Shown: piece by piece, positions 1 to 6,559 of the stretch
How the letters are laid out: each line of letters begins with the position of its first letter
Position numbering within the stretch: the first letter of the stretch is position 1
NCBI GenBank assembly: GCA_964404035.1
Contig: CAYOIT010000124.1
Coordinates: forward strand, 1 to 14,059
Length of the DNA: 14,059 bases
Direction: 5' to 3'
Origin: CAMBRF01 sp964404035
GTDB taxonomy: Bacteria > Verrucomicrobiota > Kiritimatiellia > CAIKKV01 > CAITUY01
Position numbers and translations under genes: made by a program
Notes under the pieces: model-generated
Databases searched by the model: none
The model's input: the letters and a program-made list of their open reading frames with translations, nothing else
Told to the model about the DNA's origin: nothing

Positions 1-3000
1 GACGCCGCCGCCATAGCCGTGTTTGAAGTACCCGCCGATGGCGTAGTTGCCCCGCACGATGCAGTTCGAGAGCACGCCGCCGGTCATGTAGACACCGCCC
101 CCTTGGCCGTCGACACCGCCTGGGGCCCGCGTGTTCCCGGCGATGACGCAGTTCCGGACGATCCCATTGGTCATCCAGATTCCGCCGCCGCCCTGGGTTG
201 CATCGTCAATGTTGACGTAGCCGTTGGTGACCGTAACGCCCTCGGCTAGCGCGCCGGCGTGGGTCAGGTTGAGCACCCGGTAGTACGCCGCTCCACTCCG
301 GCGCAACACCGTGTTCGAAGCCCCGTTCAGGCCGTGCAGCCGGAACGGGCCGTTGAGCGCCAGTTCGGCTGTCACGCCGAAGATACCGTTACTGATCCAC
401 AGATCCCCCGCCGTCGCCCCGGCTGAGCCGACCGCCAGCGACAAGGTCGATAACGCCAGCACCGGGTTCGTCGTGGCCTTGGCCCAGGTTTCGTATGGAT
501 ACTGGCCCGTCCCGTTGGTGCTGACATAGGCGTTCTCCGCCACCACCCGGATGTAGTCCGCCTTGGAGGCGCTCGTGACCTGCCCGAGCGCATTGCTGAC
601 CGTCAGGGAGACATCGTACCGGCCGCACAGGAACGTGTTGGAGACCACCGCCAGCCCCGGGCCCGTCTGCGGGGTCGTGCCGGCGCCGAAATCCCACCAG
701 TAGTTCACGATGTTCGTCGCGCTCCCGATCCCATCGGCGGAGGCGGTGAACACGACGTTGCTGAGCGCGTTCAGGCCGATACGGGCATTCGTCGTGGCGA
801 AGTCGCAGGCAAACTCGCCGCCCTGGTACTCGTAGCAGCCCATGTCGGGTTGCACGACGCCGCTCTTATCGCCATCCACCAGTCGCGGATTGCCGTCCAG
901 GTCCACCGCCAACGACGAGACGTTCGTTCCGCCCTCCAGGCAGGGGGAAGACCTGGTGAGGTGGTAGTCGAGGTTCGTGCGTGCCACGAACAGCGGATCC
1001 TCGCTCCGGTTCCCGGTTCCGGTCGTCAGTTCCGGCGCACAGGAGTACGCCTCATTGCCGCCGCTCGACCCGAAGTCGCTGGCCAGGTTGGTCGAAAGAT
1101 TGAAATAGACAATACAGTTGGTGACGCCGCCCCCGGCCTGGAAGATCCCGCCGCCGGCCGTTCCCGACATGCCCATGACGCCCAGATTTTCGACCACCGT
1201 GCAGTGGAGCAGCGTGCCACCGGCCACGTAGACCCCGCCACCCTTTTCCTCGGTACTGTAGCGCTGCAGTCGGTTCGTACGGATGAGGCAGTTGTAGGCG
1301 CTCGCACTATTGCTCAGGTAGAGACCGCCGCCGTAGGCGTTCCCGGGATAGGAGCCACCGCAGCCCTGCGCGTCATTGCCCTCGATGCGGCACTCGCGGA
1401 CCGTTCCACCGCCCGCATACACACCCCCGCCTTTTCCGGCATTCCAGTTGCTCGCGTAGGCGCGGTTGTTCCGCACGACGCAGTTGCTCACCAGCCCGCC
1501 CATCAGGCACACGCCGCCGCCCCGTGCTTCGCCCAACCCGGGCGCCGGGGCATGCCGATTGCCTATGAGAATGCAGTCCCGCAGGATCCCGTTCGTCATG
1601 TAGACGCCGCCGCCATGGCCCGACACAGCGCCGTCGGCCTCGTTGTAGCCGTTGGTGATGGTGAGGCCCTCGGCCAGCGCCGCGGCGTGGGTCAGACTCA
1701 GGACCCGGTACTTCGGCGTAGCGTTCCGCCGCAGGACCGTGTTCGAGGCCCCGTTCATGCCATGCAACCGGTAGGGGCCATTGAGCGCCAATTCGGCGGT
1801 GACGTCAAAGACGCCATTGCTGATCCACAGATCCCCGGTGGCCGCCCCGCCCGAACCGACTGCCAGCGACAAGGCCGACAACGCCAGCACCGGGTTTGTG
1901 GTGGCCTTGGCCCAGGTCTCGTACGGATACTGGCCCGTCCCGTTGGTGCTGACAAACGCGTTTTCCGCGACCACCCGGATGTAGTCCACCTTGGCGGCGC
2001 TCGTGACCTGACCCAGTTCGTTGCTGACCGTCAGGGAGACGTCATACCGGCCGTAAAGGAAGGTGTTGGAGACCATCGCCAGGTTTGGTCCTTCCTGCGG
2101 GGTCGTGCCCGCGCCAAAGGTCCACCAGTAATACACGATATTGGTGGCACTCCCCGTCCCATCCACCGCGGCGGTGAACACCACATTGCTCAGCGCGTTC
2201 AGGCCGACACGGGCGTTCGTCGTGGCGAAGTCGCAGGCGAACTCGTTGGCCTGGTACTCGTAGCATCCCATATCAGGCTGCGCGACGCCGCTCTTGTCGC
2301 CATCCACCGGCCGCGGATTGCCGTCCAGGTCCGTGGTCAGGCCCACGCTGTTCGTACCGGTATCCACGCAAGGAGAAGGCTTGGTGAGGTGGTAGTCGAG
2401 GTTCGTGCGCGCCACAAAAAGCGGATCCTCGGTCCGGTTTCCGGTCCCGGTCGTCAGTTCCGGCGCACAGGAATAGGTGACCGTGCCGCCACCGGCGTAG
2501 AAGTCGTTGGCCGCTCCCGCAACGGTGTTGAAATAGGCAATAACATTGGTGACCCCGCCACCTTGCTGGTACACGCCCGCGCCAGTGCCGCCCGAGAAGT
2601 TGTTGCTGACACAGACATTGTCCGCCATCGTGCAGTTGACGAGCGCGCCGCCGGTCAGATACACCCCGCCGCCCCGCCCTAGGCTGGCGGTCCAGTCGCC
2701 GCCACTGATTGTACGCTGCACACGGTTGCTGGTGAAGAGACAGTTCCACGCGGAGCCGGCGGTCATGTAGAGTCCCCCCCCGTGACAGCCGGAGCCATGG
2801 CCGGTATTGGAGCCCACCGCCTGGTTCTTCTCAAATCGACAGTTCACCAGCGCCCCCCCTGTCGCGTAGACGCCGCCGCCGTAAGTCGCGCGGTTGTGTC
2901 CGCAACGGGCGTAGTTGCCCCGGATCACGCAGTTGGAGATCAGTCCTCCGCTGATGTAGGCGCCCCCTCCGCTGGTGTGGTTGCCATCCACACTGGAATT

Positions 3001-3489
3001 GCCCGCGATCACCGAATTCCGCAGTGTGCCGGCCGTCATGAATACGCCGGCGCCGGCGTACTGGATCCAGGCATTCAGAAACCCGTTGGTAATCGTGAAG
3101 CCCTCCACCACCGCCGTCGCATTGCTCAGGGTAAGAACGCGATTGGTCGAGGCGGGGTAGCCGCCGCGCAAGAACGTGTTGGAGGAGCCCCCGAACCCAG
3201 TGAGCGTGATGCCATTCGTAATCAGCAACTCCGCGGTGATCGTGTAGACGCCGTTGGACACGAGCACCGTATCGTTCGCCTGCGCCTTCGCCACCGCGTT
3301 GCTGACCGTCAGGTACGCATCGCCCCACCCATTGGTGCCAAAGTTGACCGAATCGCTCCCATTGGTGGCGACATACCATGTCGCCGACTCTGCCCGCAGT
3401 GCAAAAGTCACCGCCAGCACCAGCGCCAGCATCAGTCCCGGCGCCATTCCCCGCCATCCGGCTCCGCGTCCGATCATGCTCGTCTTCAT
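1..3489 (-). CDS. Giant secreted beta-helix (choice-of-anchor Q) / PKD-like modular protein, 3' end outside window
   Basis: The minus frame is open from an ATG at 3489 to the left edge (1163 codons; I checked every codon and found no stop). The start is preceded by AAAGGAG at good spacing. Residues 1-34 form a signal peptide (hydrophobic run LMLALVLAVTFAL), followed by a mature start like WYVATNGSDS. Residues about 35-400 are right-handed beta-helix coils with repeated GGGVY and NC.I..N motifs. They end in the choice-of-anchor Q signature: DYHLTKPSPCVDTGTN, DLDGNPRPVDG, then PDMGCYEYQ near residue 406. A PKD-like Ig domain follows (about 420-510, with WWTFGAGTTP and YDVSLTVSN). The helix plus PKD unit then repeats: module 2 about 511-890, PKD 2 about 900-986, module 3 from 987 onward. 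Such proteins are secreted and are thought to bind or act on polysaccharide or to be surface adhesins; the exact role is unknown. The C-terminus and any anchor are not visible. The GntR/LacI regulator gene lies 162 bp upstream. Confidence 0.93.
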   Translation of the reverse strand, partial: MKTSMIGRGAGWRGMAPGLMLALVLAVTFALRAESATWYVATNGSDSVNFGTNGWGDAYLTVSNAVAKAQANDTVLVSNGVYTITAELLITNGITLTGFGGSSNTFLRGGYPASTNRVLTLSNATAVVEGFTITNGFLNAWIQYAGAGVFMTAGTLRNSVIAGNSSVDGNHTSGGGAYISGGLISNCVIRGNYARCGHNRATYGGGVYATGGALVNCRFEKNQAVGSNTGHGSGCHGGGLYMTAGSAWNCLFTSNRVQRTISGGDWTASLGRGGGVYLTGGALVNCTMADNVCVSNNFSGGTGAGVYQQGGGVTNVIAYFNTVAGAANDFYAGGGTVTYSCAPELTTGTGNRTEDPLFVARTNLDYHLTKPSPCVDTGTNSVGLTTDLDGNPRPVDGDKSGVAQPDMGCYEYQANEFACDFATTNARVGLNALSNVVFTAAVDGTGSATNIVYYWWTFGAGTTPQEGPNLAMVSNTFLYGRYDVSLTVSNELGQVTSAAKVDYIRVVAENAFVSTNGTGQYPYETWAKATTNPVLALSALSLAVGSGGAATGDLWISNGVFDVTAELALNGPYRLHGMNGASNTVLRRNATPKYRVLSLTHAAALAEGLTITNGYNEADGAVSGHGGGVYMTNGILRDCILIGNRHAPAPGLGEARGGGVCLMGGLVSNCVVRNNRAYASNWNAGKGGGVYAGGGTVRECRIEGNDAQGCGGSYPGNAYGGGLYLSNSASAYNCLIRTNRLQRYSTEEKGGGVYVAGGTLLHCTVVENLGVMGMSGTAGGGIFQAGGGVTNCIVYFNLSTNLASDFGSSGGNEAYSCAPELTTGTGNRSEDPLFVARTNLDYHLTRSSPCLEGGTNVSSLAVDLDGNPRLVDGDKSGVVQPDMGCYEYQGGEFACDFATTNARIGLNALSNVVFTASADGIGSATNIVNYWWDFGAGTTPQTGPGLAVVSNTFLCGRYDVSLTVSNALGQVTSASKADYIRVVAENAYVSTNGTGQYPYETWAKATTNPVLALSTLSLAVGSAGATAGDLWISNGIFGVTAELALNGPFRLHGLNGASNTVLRRSGAAYYRVLNLTHAGALAEGVTVTNGYVNIDDATQGGGGIWMTNGIVRNCVIAGNTRAPGGVDGQGGGVYMTGGVLSNCIVRGNYAIGGYFKHGYGGGV
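311..1044 (-). repeat. Intragenic tandem module repeat, copy nearer the C-terminus
   Basis: Second copy of the 1428-bp-spaced repeat. It keeps the same reading frame and nearly the same peptides (RSEDPLFVARTNLDYHLT, PDMGCYEYQ, STNGTGQYPYETWAKATTN). Left of position 311 the similarity to 1429-1738 continues only weakly and needs a 9-bp shift (for example position 52 against 1471). Confidence 0.9.
1739..2472 (-). repeat. Intragenic tandem module repeat, copy nearer the N-terminus
   Basis: This segment aligns without any gap to 311-1044 at a constant offset of 1428 bp (476 codons). I confirmed the offset at four points: 1739/311, 2261/833, 2399/971 and 2461/1033. It encodes the end of a beta-helix module (RTEDPLFVARTNLDYHLT), the anchor-Q signature, the PKD-like domain and the first coils of the next helix (STNGTGQYPYETWAKATTN). 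Similarity falls off beyond both ends, where the helix coils differ. Confidence 0.9.
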
Positions 3490-3510
3490 CGTTCGCACTC
3501 CTTTCGTTCC
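3490..3510 (-). promoter_or_regulatory. Ribosome binding site of the giant beta-helix gene
   Basis: On the minus strand, AAAGGAG lies 8 nt before the ATG at 3489. This fixes the start and places the signal peptide at the N-terminus. I saw no clear sigma-70 promoter in the 162-bp gap, so the gene may be read from the regulator promoter or from an unrecognised one. Confidence 0.7.
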
Positions 3511-3566
3511 GGTCTTTGCCGTTCGCGCGTCTTTCTCTGGAGCCGGGACGCCCCTCTGTCATCCTC

Positions 3567-3632
3567 TCGTAGTCGCATTCGTCGTCGCACTCGTTATCGA
3601 CAACGAATGCGATTACGAGTGCGACAACGATA
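3567..3632. repeat. Hexamer-periodic palindromic element (long hairpin) between regulator and giant gene
   Basis: Eleven consecutive 6-bp units carry CG at unit positions 2-3. The first six units read TCGNNN and the last five read (A/G)CGANN. The two halves are inverted, so 3572-3625 folds into a stem of about 24 bp (two mismatches and one A/C mispair or wobble-type position per half) with a 6-nt loop at 3596-3601. There is no T-run after it, so it is not a standard intrinsic terminator. It could stabilise mRNA ends or partly separate expression of the two flanking genes. It resembles dispersed palindromes rather than coding DNA. Confidence 0.75.
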
Positions 3633-3651
3633 CGGTCGCCTCCGTCTCCGG

Positions 3652-4797
3652 TCAGGAGCCCGCCATTTCCATCCTTCTGACCTCTGCCCTCTGACTTCTG
3701 ACCTCTGTCAACCTACCCGCCCCGACTTCCTCTTCCCACAACATCGGGACCACGGTCGCGCCCGGCACCTGCTCGCCGGCCCGCTGGCGGTCGATCAGGT
3801 CCACGCAGGTGCGGAGCAGAAGATTGACATCATAGCCCAGCAGACGGACCGGCAGAACCTTGGTCGGGGCCACCGGGAAGTTGGCGTGGCCGACCACGGC
3901 CACATCATCGGTTCGACAGGGCTCACCGCAGGCAGGGACGTTCACACCGGCGGCGGCCAGCCCCGCCAGGGCCTGCTCCACAAAGTTATCGTCCTCGATG
4001 AGCAAGGCATCCGGCCGTTCGGGATCGTGCATCATCATTTCCACGGCATTACTCGTACCCGCCAGGGTGCGCAGGGAGACGTACTGGTGCCAGCGCCGGT
4101 GCGACACCATGCCGCGTTCGGCCAGGCCGGCCTGCAGGAGCGCGTCGAACTGCGGCCCCATGCCGTGGTCAATCACCGCGACGCGACGCCGGCCCAGCGC
4201 GGCCAGGTGGTCGAGCGCCTTTGCCACCCACTGGGCGCCGTCGCCTGTCACCACAGGCACGTTGTCGTACATCTGCTCGCTGCCGAACGCCACGCGCGGG
4301 ATGCCGGGCAAATCCAGAATCGGGGAGTTCTCCATCTGGAACGGCTCGTTCGCGAAGATGACGCCCGCCAGGCGCTGGGTTTCCATATAGGCGATCAGGC
4401 GCTGACGGTCCTCGCTGTCCGTATGCTCGGTGATGCCGTGGAACATCAGCATCCGCCGTCCGGATTCCTGTTGGAACGTGACCGCCGCCTGGGTCAGGGC
4501 CTGGTAGTAGCGCGACCACTGCTCCTTGGCGAACCGGTTCACCGGATCGAAGGGAAACACCAGCGCGACCTGACTCAGGTGCGGCGGCTTCTCCACCACG
4601 AAGGTGCCCGAACGGCTGCGGGATTCGATGAAGCCCTCCCGCTCAAGCTGCTTTAGCGCCGTCTGCACCGTCACCCCGGCCACTCCGAAGCGCGTAGCCA
4701 GATCGCGCTGCGATCCCAACTGGCAGCCGGCGGGAAAGCGTCCTTCAACGATTTCCTGCCTGATTTGAGCAACAATCGCCGAATTCTTTGAGCTCAT
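3652..4797 (-). CDS. GntR-HTH / LacI-type sensor hybrid transcriptional regulator
   Basis: A 381-residue regulator. Residues 1-70 form a GntR winged helix: EIVEGRFPAGCQLGSQRDLA, then a recognition helix TVQTALKQLEREGF and the wing SRSGTFVVEK. Residues about 75-360 are a periplasmic-binding-protein-like (LacI/GalR) effector domain (VALVFPF, GVIFANEP, a central hinge region, RVAVIDHG, PDALLIEDD, VAVVGHAN). Regulators of this build usually sense sugars, but the ligand here is unknown. I chose the ATG at 4797 because AGAGGA precedes it at 6-7 nt. The longer GTG start at 4842 lies inside the predicted promoter spacer. The last 18 residues (TEVRSQRAEVRR...) are encoded by a 7-bp tandem repeat and are probably a non-native extension. 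It probably controls its own promoter and perhaps the giant secreted gene downstream; that is inference from position. Confidence 0.93.
   Translation of the reverse strand: MSSKNSAIVAQIRQEIVEGRFPAGCQLGSQRDLATRFGVAGVTVQTALKQLEREGFIESRSRSGTFVVEKPPHLSQVALVFPFDPVNRFAKEQWSRYYQALTQAAVTFQQESGRRMLMFHGITEHTDSEDRQRLIAYMETQRLAGVIFANEPFQMENSPILDLPGIPRVAFGSEQMYDNVPVVTGDGAQWVAKALDHLAALGRRRVAVIDHGMGPQFDALLQAGLAERGMVSHRRWHQYVSLRTLAGTSNAVEMMMHDPERPDALLIEDDNFVEQALAGLAAAGVNVPACGEPCRTDDVAVVGHANFPVAPTKVLPVRLLGYDVNLLLRTCVDLIDRQRAGEQVPGATVVPMLWEEEVGAGRLTEVRSQRAEVRRMEMAGS
3673..3707 (-). repeat. Five tandem heptamers (CAGARGK) inside the regulator's 3' end
   Basis: On the minus strand five consecutive 7-mers follow each other without gaps: CAGAGGT, CAGAAGT, CAGAGGG, CAGAGGT, CAGAAGG. 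Since 7 is not a multiple of 3, the array cycles through frames and encodes the charged tail TEVRSQRAEVRR. The stop TGA at 3654-3652 lies shortly after the array. This looks like a short satellite array that spread into the end of the gene. Confidence 0.85.
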
Positions 4798-4818
4798 GCC
4801 AGGTCCTCTGATTGCGTG

Positions 4819-4844
4819 TAGTGATATAAATATACTCTGCACTA
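4819..4844. promoter_or_regulatory. Possible operator: TAGTG / CACTA inverted repeat over the -10 box
   Basis: TAGTG at 4819-4823 and CACTA at 4840-4844 are perfect inverted 5-mers. Their centres are 21 bp apart (two helical turns) and they flank the -10 element of the regulator promoter. Placement and spacing suit a dimeric regulator that represses its own gene. Five-base arms are short, so this is tentative. Confidence 0.35.
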
Positions 4845-4857
4845 ATCACCGCGTCAA
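4829..4857 (-). promoter_or_regulatory. Sigma-70-like promoter of the regulator gene
   Basis: Read on the minus strand, TTGACG (4857-4852) is separated by exactly 17 nt from TATATT (4834-4829). Each hexamer matches five of six consensus positions. Transcription would start near 4822, about 25 nt before the ATG at 4797, leaving room for the AGAGGA ribosome binding site. Confidence 0.7.
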
Positions 4858-4913
4858 TGAATAGATGCAGTTATTTCATGAAAGTAAATAGGCGCAGGCG
4901 TTTGCGCTTACTG

Positions 4914-4937
4914 GAGGGGCGAGCTTGCGAGCCCCTC
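4914..4937. repeat. GC hairpin with 7-bp stem
   Basis: GAGGGGC (4914-4920) and GCCCCTC (4931-4937) pair around a 10-nt loop. On the minus strand it lies downstream of the toxin gene and upstream of the regulator promoter. It could end transcription of the toxin operon, but there is no T-run, so I do not call it a terminator. Confidence 0.5.
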
Positions 4938-5024
4938 TTGCGACCAGCCAAGGGCCTTACGAGCGCTTCCTCTTGCACGGCGGCGGCGTGACCTGCTCCT
5001 TACACGCATTTGTGGCGGCGTCTA

Positions 5025-5055
5025 TCTGGTAGGTGCCGACCGCCGTGGCGGCGCC
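5025..5055 (-). repeat. REP-like palindrome, left copy (inverted)
   Basis: A GC-rich imperfect palindrome with the tail CTACCAGA on the minus strand. Positions 5025-5044 match the reverse complement of 5144-5163 in 19 of 20 bases. The inner part (GGTGCCG against CGGCGCC) can form a stem. Probably a dispersed palindromic element. Confidence 0.6.
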
Positions 5056-5133
5056 CAGGCAAGGTGGGTCCAAAAGTATGCAAAAGAACAGCGAACGCGC
5101 TTCCCTTCGCCTTTTCTTGGTCTCTTCTGCCTC

Positions 5134-5166
5134 GGTCCCGCCCGGCGGTCGGGACCTACCAGAGCG
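5134..5166 (+). repeat. REP-like palindrome, right copy
   Basis: GGTCCCG (5134-5140) pairs with CGGGACC (5150-5156), and the stem is followed by the tail TACCAGA. It is the inverted partner of 5025-5055. The two copies face each other with their tails outward and about 80 bp between them, the arrangement seen in REP doublets and in MITE-like elements. Confidence 0.6.
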
Positions 5167-5270
5167 CCTGTTCCTCAGATCCGAGGAAGGAGCCGCGTAC
5201 CCGATTTCCAACGCTCCTTCAAATGACCCCGGGACCCGCACGACAAACCCCACGGATCTTCAAATCCCTG

Positions 5271-5756
5271 TCACTCCCCAACTCGTGCGAGGGCAGAGTT
5301 GAGCACATGACGGGACAAATACAAGCCGCCACGAATCAAGTCCTCCAGCACCGGTCTGGCCGCCGGAATGAAACCTTTCTGCTTGGCAAGCAGGACTATA
5401 CCCAATGTGCCACGCACGGGGACATTGTTTGACAGAGCACATCTCCTGCCGGCCAGATCATCAATAATGACCTCCGCCCTTCCCATTTCCATCGAAAGGG
5501 CTATCACCGACGACTCACCTGCACCCAGCCCCCACATCTCGATGGACCGGGGGATGGGGCCGACATTGATGATTTCCAGCCACTCTGCCTGACGCATGAC
5601 GGACACGGTGACATCCAGATCGCCACGCACCAGGATTTCATCAGCCACCTGTCGTGGAATCAGCACATGCTTGAAGAACCGGGGAAGAAGGTCTGCACAC
5701 CCGCCTCTTGCCAGTAATATCAGTGGCGAGGCGTTGATGATGGCCACCTCAGCCAC
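5271..5756 (-). CDS. DUF3368 PIN-like toxin (VapC-type)
   Basis: A 161-residue protein that reads as a DUF3368 member, the PIN-like partner normally found with UPF0175. The N-terminus IINASPLILLARGG matches the family strand with N8 at the first catalytic position. Other acidic positions are E40 (ADEI), E81 (LGAGESSVIALS) and D99/D100 (IIDDLAGRRCA). The family motif GTLGIVLLAK is at 116-125. The likely role is RNA cleavage held in check by the upstream antitoxin; no activity is proven here. I chose the GTG at 5756 because AGGGAG precedes it at 7 nt and it gives the usual short N-terminus; a second GTG at 5747 is possible. It overlaps the antitoxin stop by 8 nt, as in coupled pairs. Confidence 0.9.
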   Translation of the reverse strand: MAEVAIINASPLILLARGGCADLLPRFFKHVLIPRQVADEILVRGDLDVTVSVMRQAEWLEIINVGPIPRSIEMWGLGAGESSVIALSMEMGRAEVIIDDLAGRRCALSNNVPVRGTLGIVLLAKQKGFIPAARPVLEDLIRGGLYLSRHVLNSALARVGE

Positions 5757-6000
5757 GAGCCAACTCCCTATCCAAGTCTGCGAAATCCACCACAAACGAA
5801 TCGCCACTCATCCGAGAGAGCGCCAGCAGAAAATCAGTCCTGTCCAGCCCCGCGATTGAAGCGGCAACCTCCTGCGATATCCTCCCCTCGTGATACCAGC
5901 TTGCCGCCGCCGCCAGACGCATTTCCTGTGTGAAATGTGCAGGGTCATTCCGAGTGGCCGCAAATACTTCGTCAGGCAAATCGAGTGTCAGTCGCGTCAT
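5749..6000 (-). CDS. UPF0175 family antitoxin
   Basis: An 83-residue protein of the UPF0175 family. The start MTRLTLDLPDEVFAA gives the family beta-strand and helix. The core EGRISQEVAASIAGLDRTDF (38-57) is the conserved helix-turn-helix-like segment that in this family binds DNA and recognises the partner. The C-terminal FVVDFADLDREL probably wraps the toxin. I chose the ATG at 6000 because AAGGTG lies just upstream and residues before it in the frame do not resemble the family. It is the first gene of a two-gene operon with the DUF3368 toxin, and the reading frames overlap. Antitoxins of this kind often repress their own promoter. Confidence 0.9.
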   Translation of the reverse strand: MTRLTLDLPDEVFAATRNDPAHFTQEMRLAAAASWYHEGRISQEVAASIAGLDRTDFLLALSRMSGDSFVVDFADLDRELARG

Positions 6001-6024
6001 ACAACACCTTTTCCTTAGGCAGAC

Positions 6025-6053
6025 AGTATGCACGACGGGGCAGTGGCTTTCAA
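6025..6053 (-). promoter_or_regulatory. Sigma-70-like promoter of the toxin-antitoxin operon
   Basis: On the minus strand TTGAAA (6053-6048) is followed after 17 nt by CATACT (6030-6025). The -35 box matches five of six consensus bases and the -10 box four of six. The predicted start near 6018 leaves a leader of about 18 nt before the antitoxin ATG at 6000. Confidence 0.5.
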
Positions 6054-6075
6054 GAGTTTGCTCCCTTTAAGGGCT

Positions 6076-6413
6076 TTAGGGTCGTGTCCCCGCCAACTGC
6101 ACCCGCTCCCATTCCTCGAAGACTGCAGTGGCGGTGGCCGGGTTTGACCCGGGCGTCAATCGAATTGCGCGATCACCCCGCCGCGTGGATCGTACAGGTG
6201 GTGAGCCACCTTCCGCACGGCTTGGCGGCCCGTCTCCGGATCCGGGGACGACAACACGTGTTGCCGGTCGATCTCGCCCCAGAAGGTGATGCGGCCTTTC
6301 GCGCGCCGCTCCAGGTCGGCCATGCCCATGCAAAAGAGCTGGGAGTTGAGGGCATCCACGCCCCCCTCGATCAGGTCTTCATACACGAAAGCGATGTTTC
6401 CGTCCGAATGCAT
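6076..6413 (-). pseudogene. Remnant: C-terminal end of a uroporphyrinogen-decarboxylase-like protein
   Basis: From 6413 downward one minus frame reads MHSDGNIAFVYEDLIEGGVD, then ALNSQLFCMGMADLERR, KGRITFWGEIDRQHVL and GGVIAQFD. This is the C-terminal third of the URO-D-like (methyltransferase-type) family common near glycoside hydrolases in this group. It reaches a TGA at 6158-6156. The family ending then continues in another frame (LTPGSNPATATAVFEEWERV) to a TAA at 6078. Loss of one base near 6157 (GA-TTG for GAN-TTG) explains the shift. The N-terminal two thirds are absent; upstream DNA belongs to another family. I treat it as a non-functional relic. Confidence 0.8.
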
Positions 6414-6417
6414 GCAA

Positions 6418-6557
6418 GTTCTCCAGGACCGGAGCGCGCAGGTAGCCGTAACCCCAGCGCATGTCCGGCAGCAGGTAGCTGCTTTGGTCCACTCGTTCCA
6501 ACTGTTGAGGGTGACCAGCGGCACCTGCTGCGGGCGCGCACCGAGCCACGCCTGAGC
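6418..6557 (-). pseudogene. Remnant: C-terminal end of a GH99/WbsX-like glycan-processing protein
   Basis: One minus frame reads AQAWLGARPQQVPLVTLNSW followed by NEWT (6557-6486). The typical continuation SYLLPDMRWGYGYL lies in the next frame (about 6483-6440). LNSWNEWTEGSYLLPD is the hallmark C-terminal block of the GH99-like/WbsX family; here ACC-GAA-GGC is replaced by a form one base shorter. Only this tail is left: upstream comes the beta-helix gene and directly downstream the URO-D-like tail. This is a truncated and frameshifted relic. Confidence 0.7.
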
Positions 6558-6559
6558 CG

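Larger units (their letters stand above)
4858..5270. other. Non-coding stretch between toxin gene and regulator promoter
   Basis: No credible gene. Short open frames on both strands have no recognisable domain, are rich in R, P and S, and overlap palindromes. The region holds a hairpin (4914-4937) and an inverted REP-like pair (5025-5055 and 5134-5166) around an AT-richer core. The rest shows nothing I can assign. Confidence 0.6.

Noticed and set aside
850..2682. 610-codon open frame on the plus strand
   Set aside because: It is antisense to the beta-helix gene, whose minus frame gives clear family motifs throughout. The plus frame is rich in A, R, H, G and V without any domain, as expected for a shadow in high-GC repeat-rich DNA.
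2831..3562. 243-codon minus-strand frame ahead of the giant gene
   Set aside because: It overlaps the signal peptide and first beta-helix module in another frame. Its composition (R, G, D, E without domains) is that of a shadow.
3567..3632. CRISPR-like array or attachment site
   Set aside because: The units are 6 bp with no spacers, and the halves are inverted. There are no cas or integrase genes nearby.
2782..4656. 624-codon open frame on the plus strand
   Set aside because: It runs antisense across two minus-strand genes and the palindrome between them. It has no domain, and its middle (RSRIRRRTRYRQRMRLR) is just the hexamer repeat translated.
4798..4842. Longer GTG start of the regulator at 4842
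   Set aside because: It falls within the predicted promoter spacer and lacks a ribosome binding site; the ATG at 4797 has AGAGGA in front.
4914..4937. Intrinsic terminator after the toxin gene
   Set aside because: The stem is good but no T-run follows on either strand, so I list it only as a hairpin.
4957..5253. 98-codon minus-strand frame and overlapping plus-strand frames
   Set aside because: They are low-complexity, overlap the REP-like pair and have no recognisable family or good start. The shared peptide VGTYQ in opposite-strand frames comes from the inverted repeat itself.
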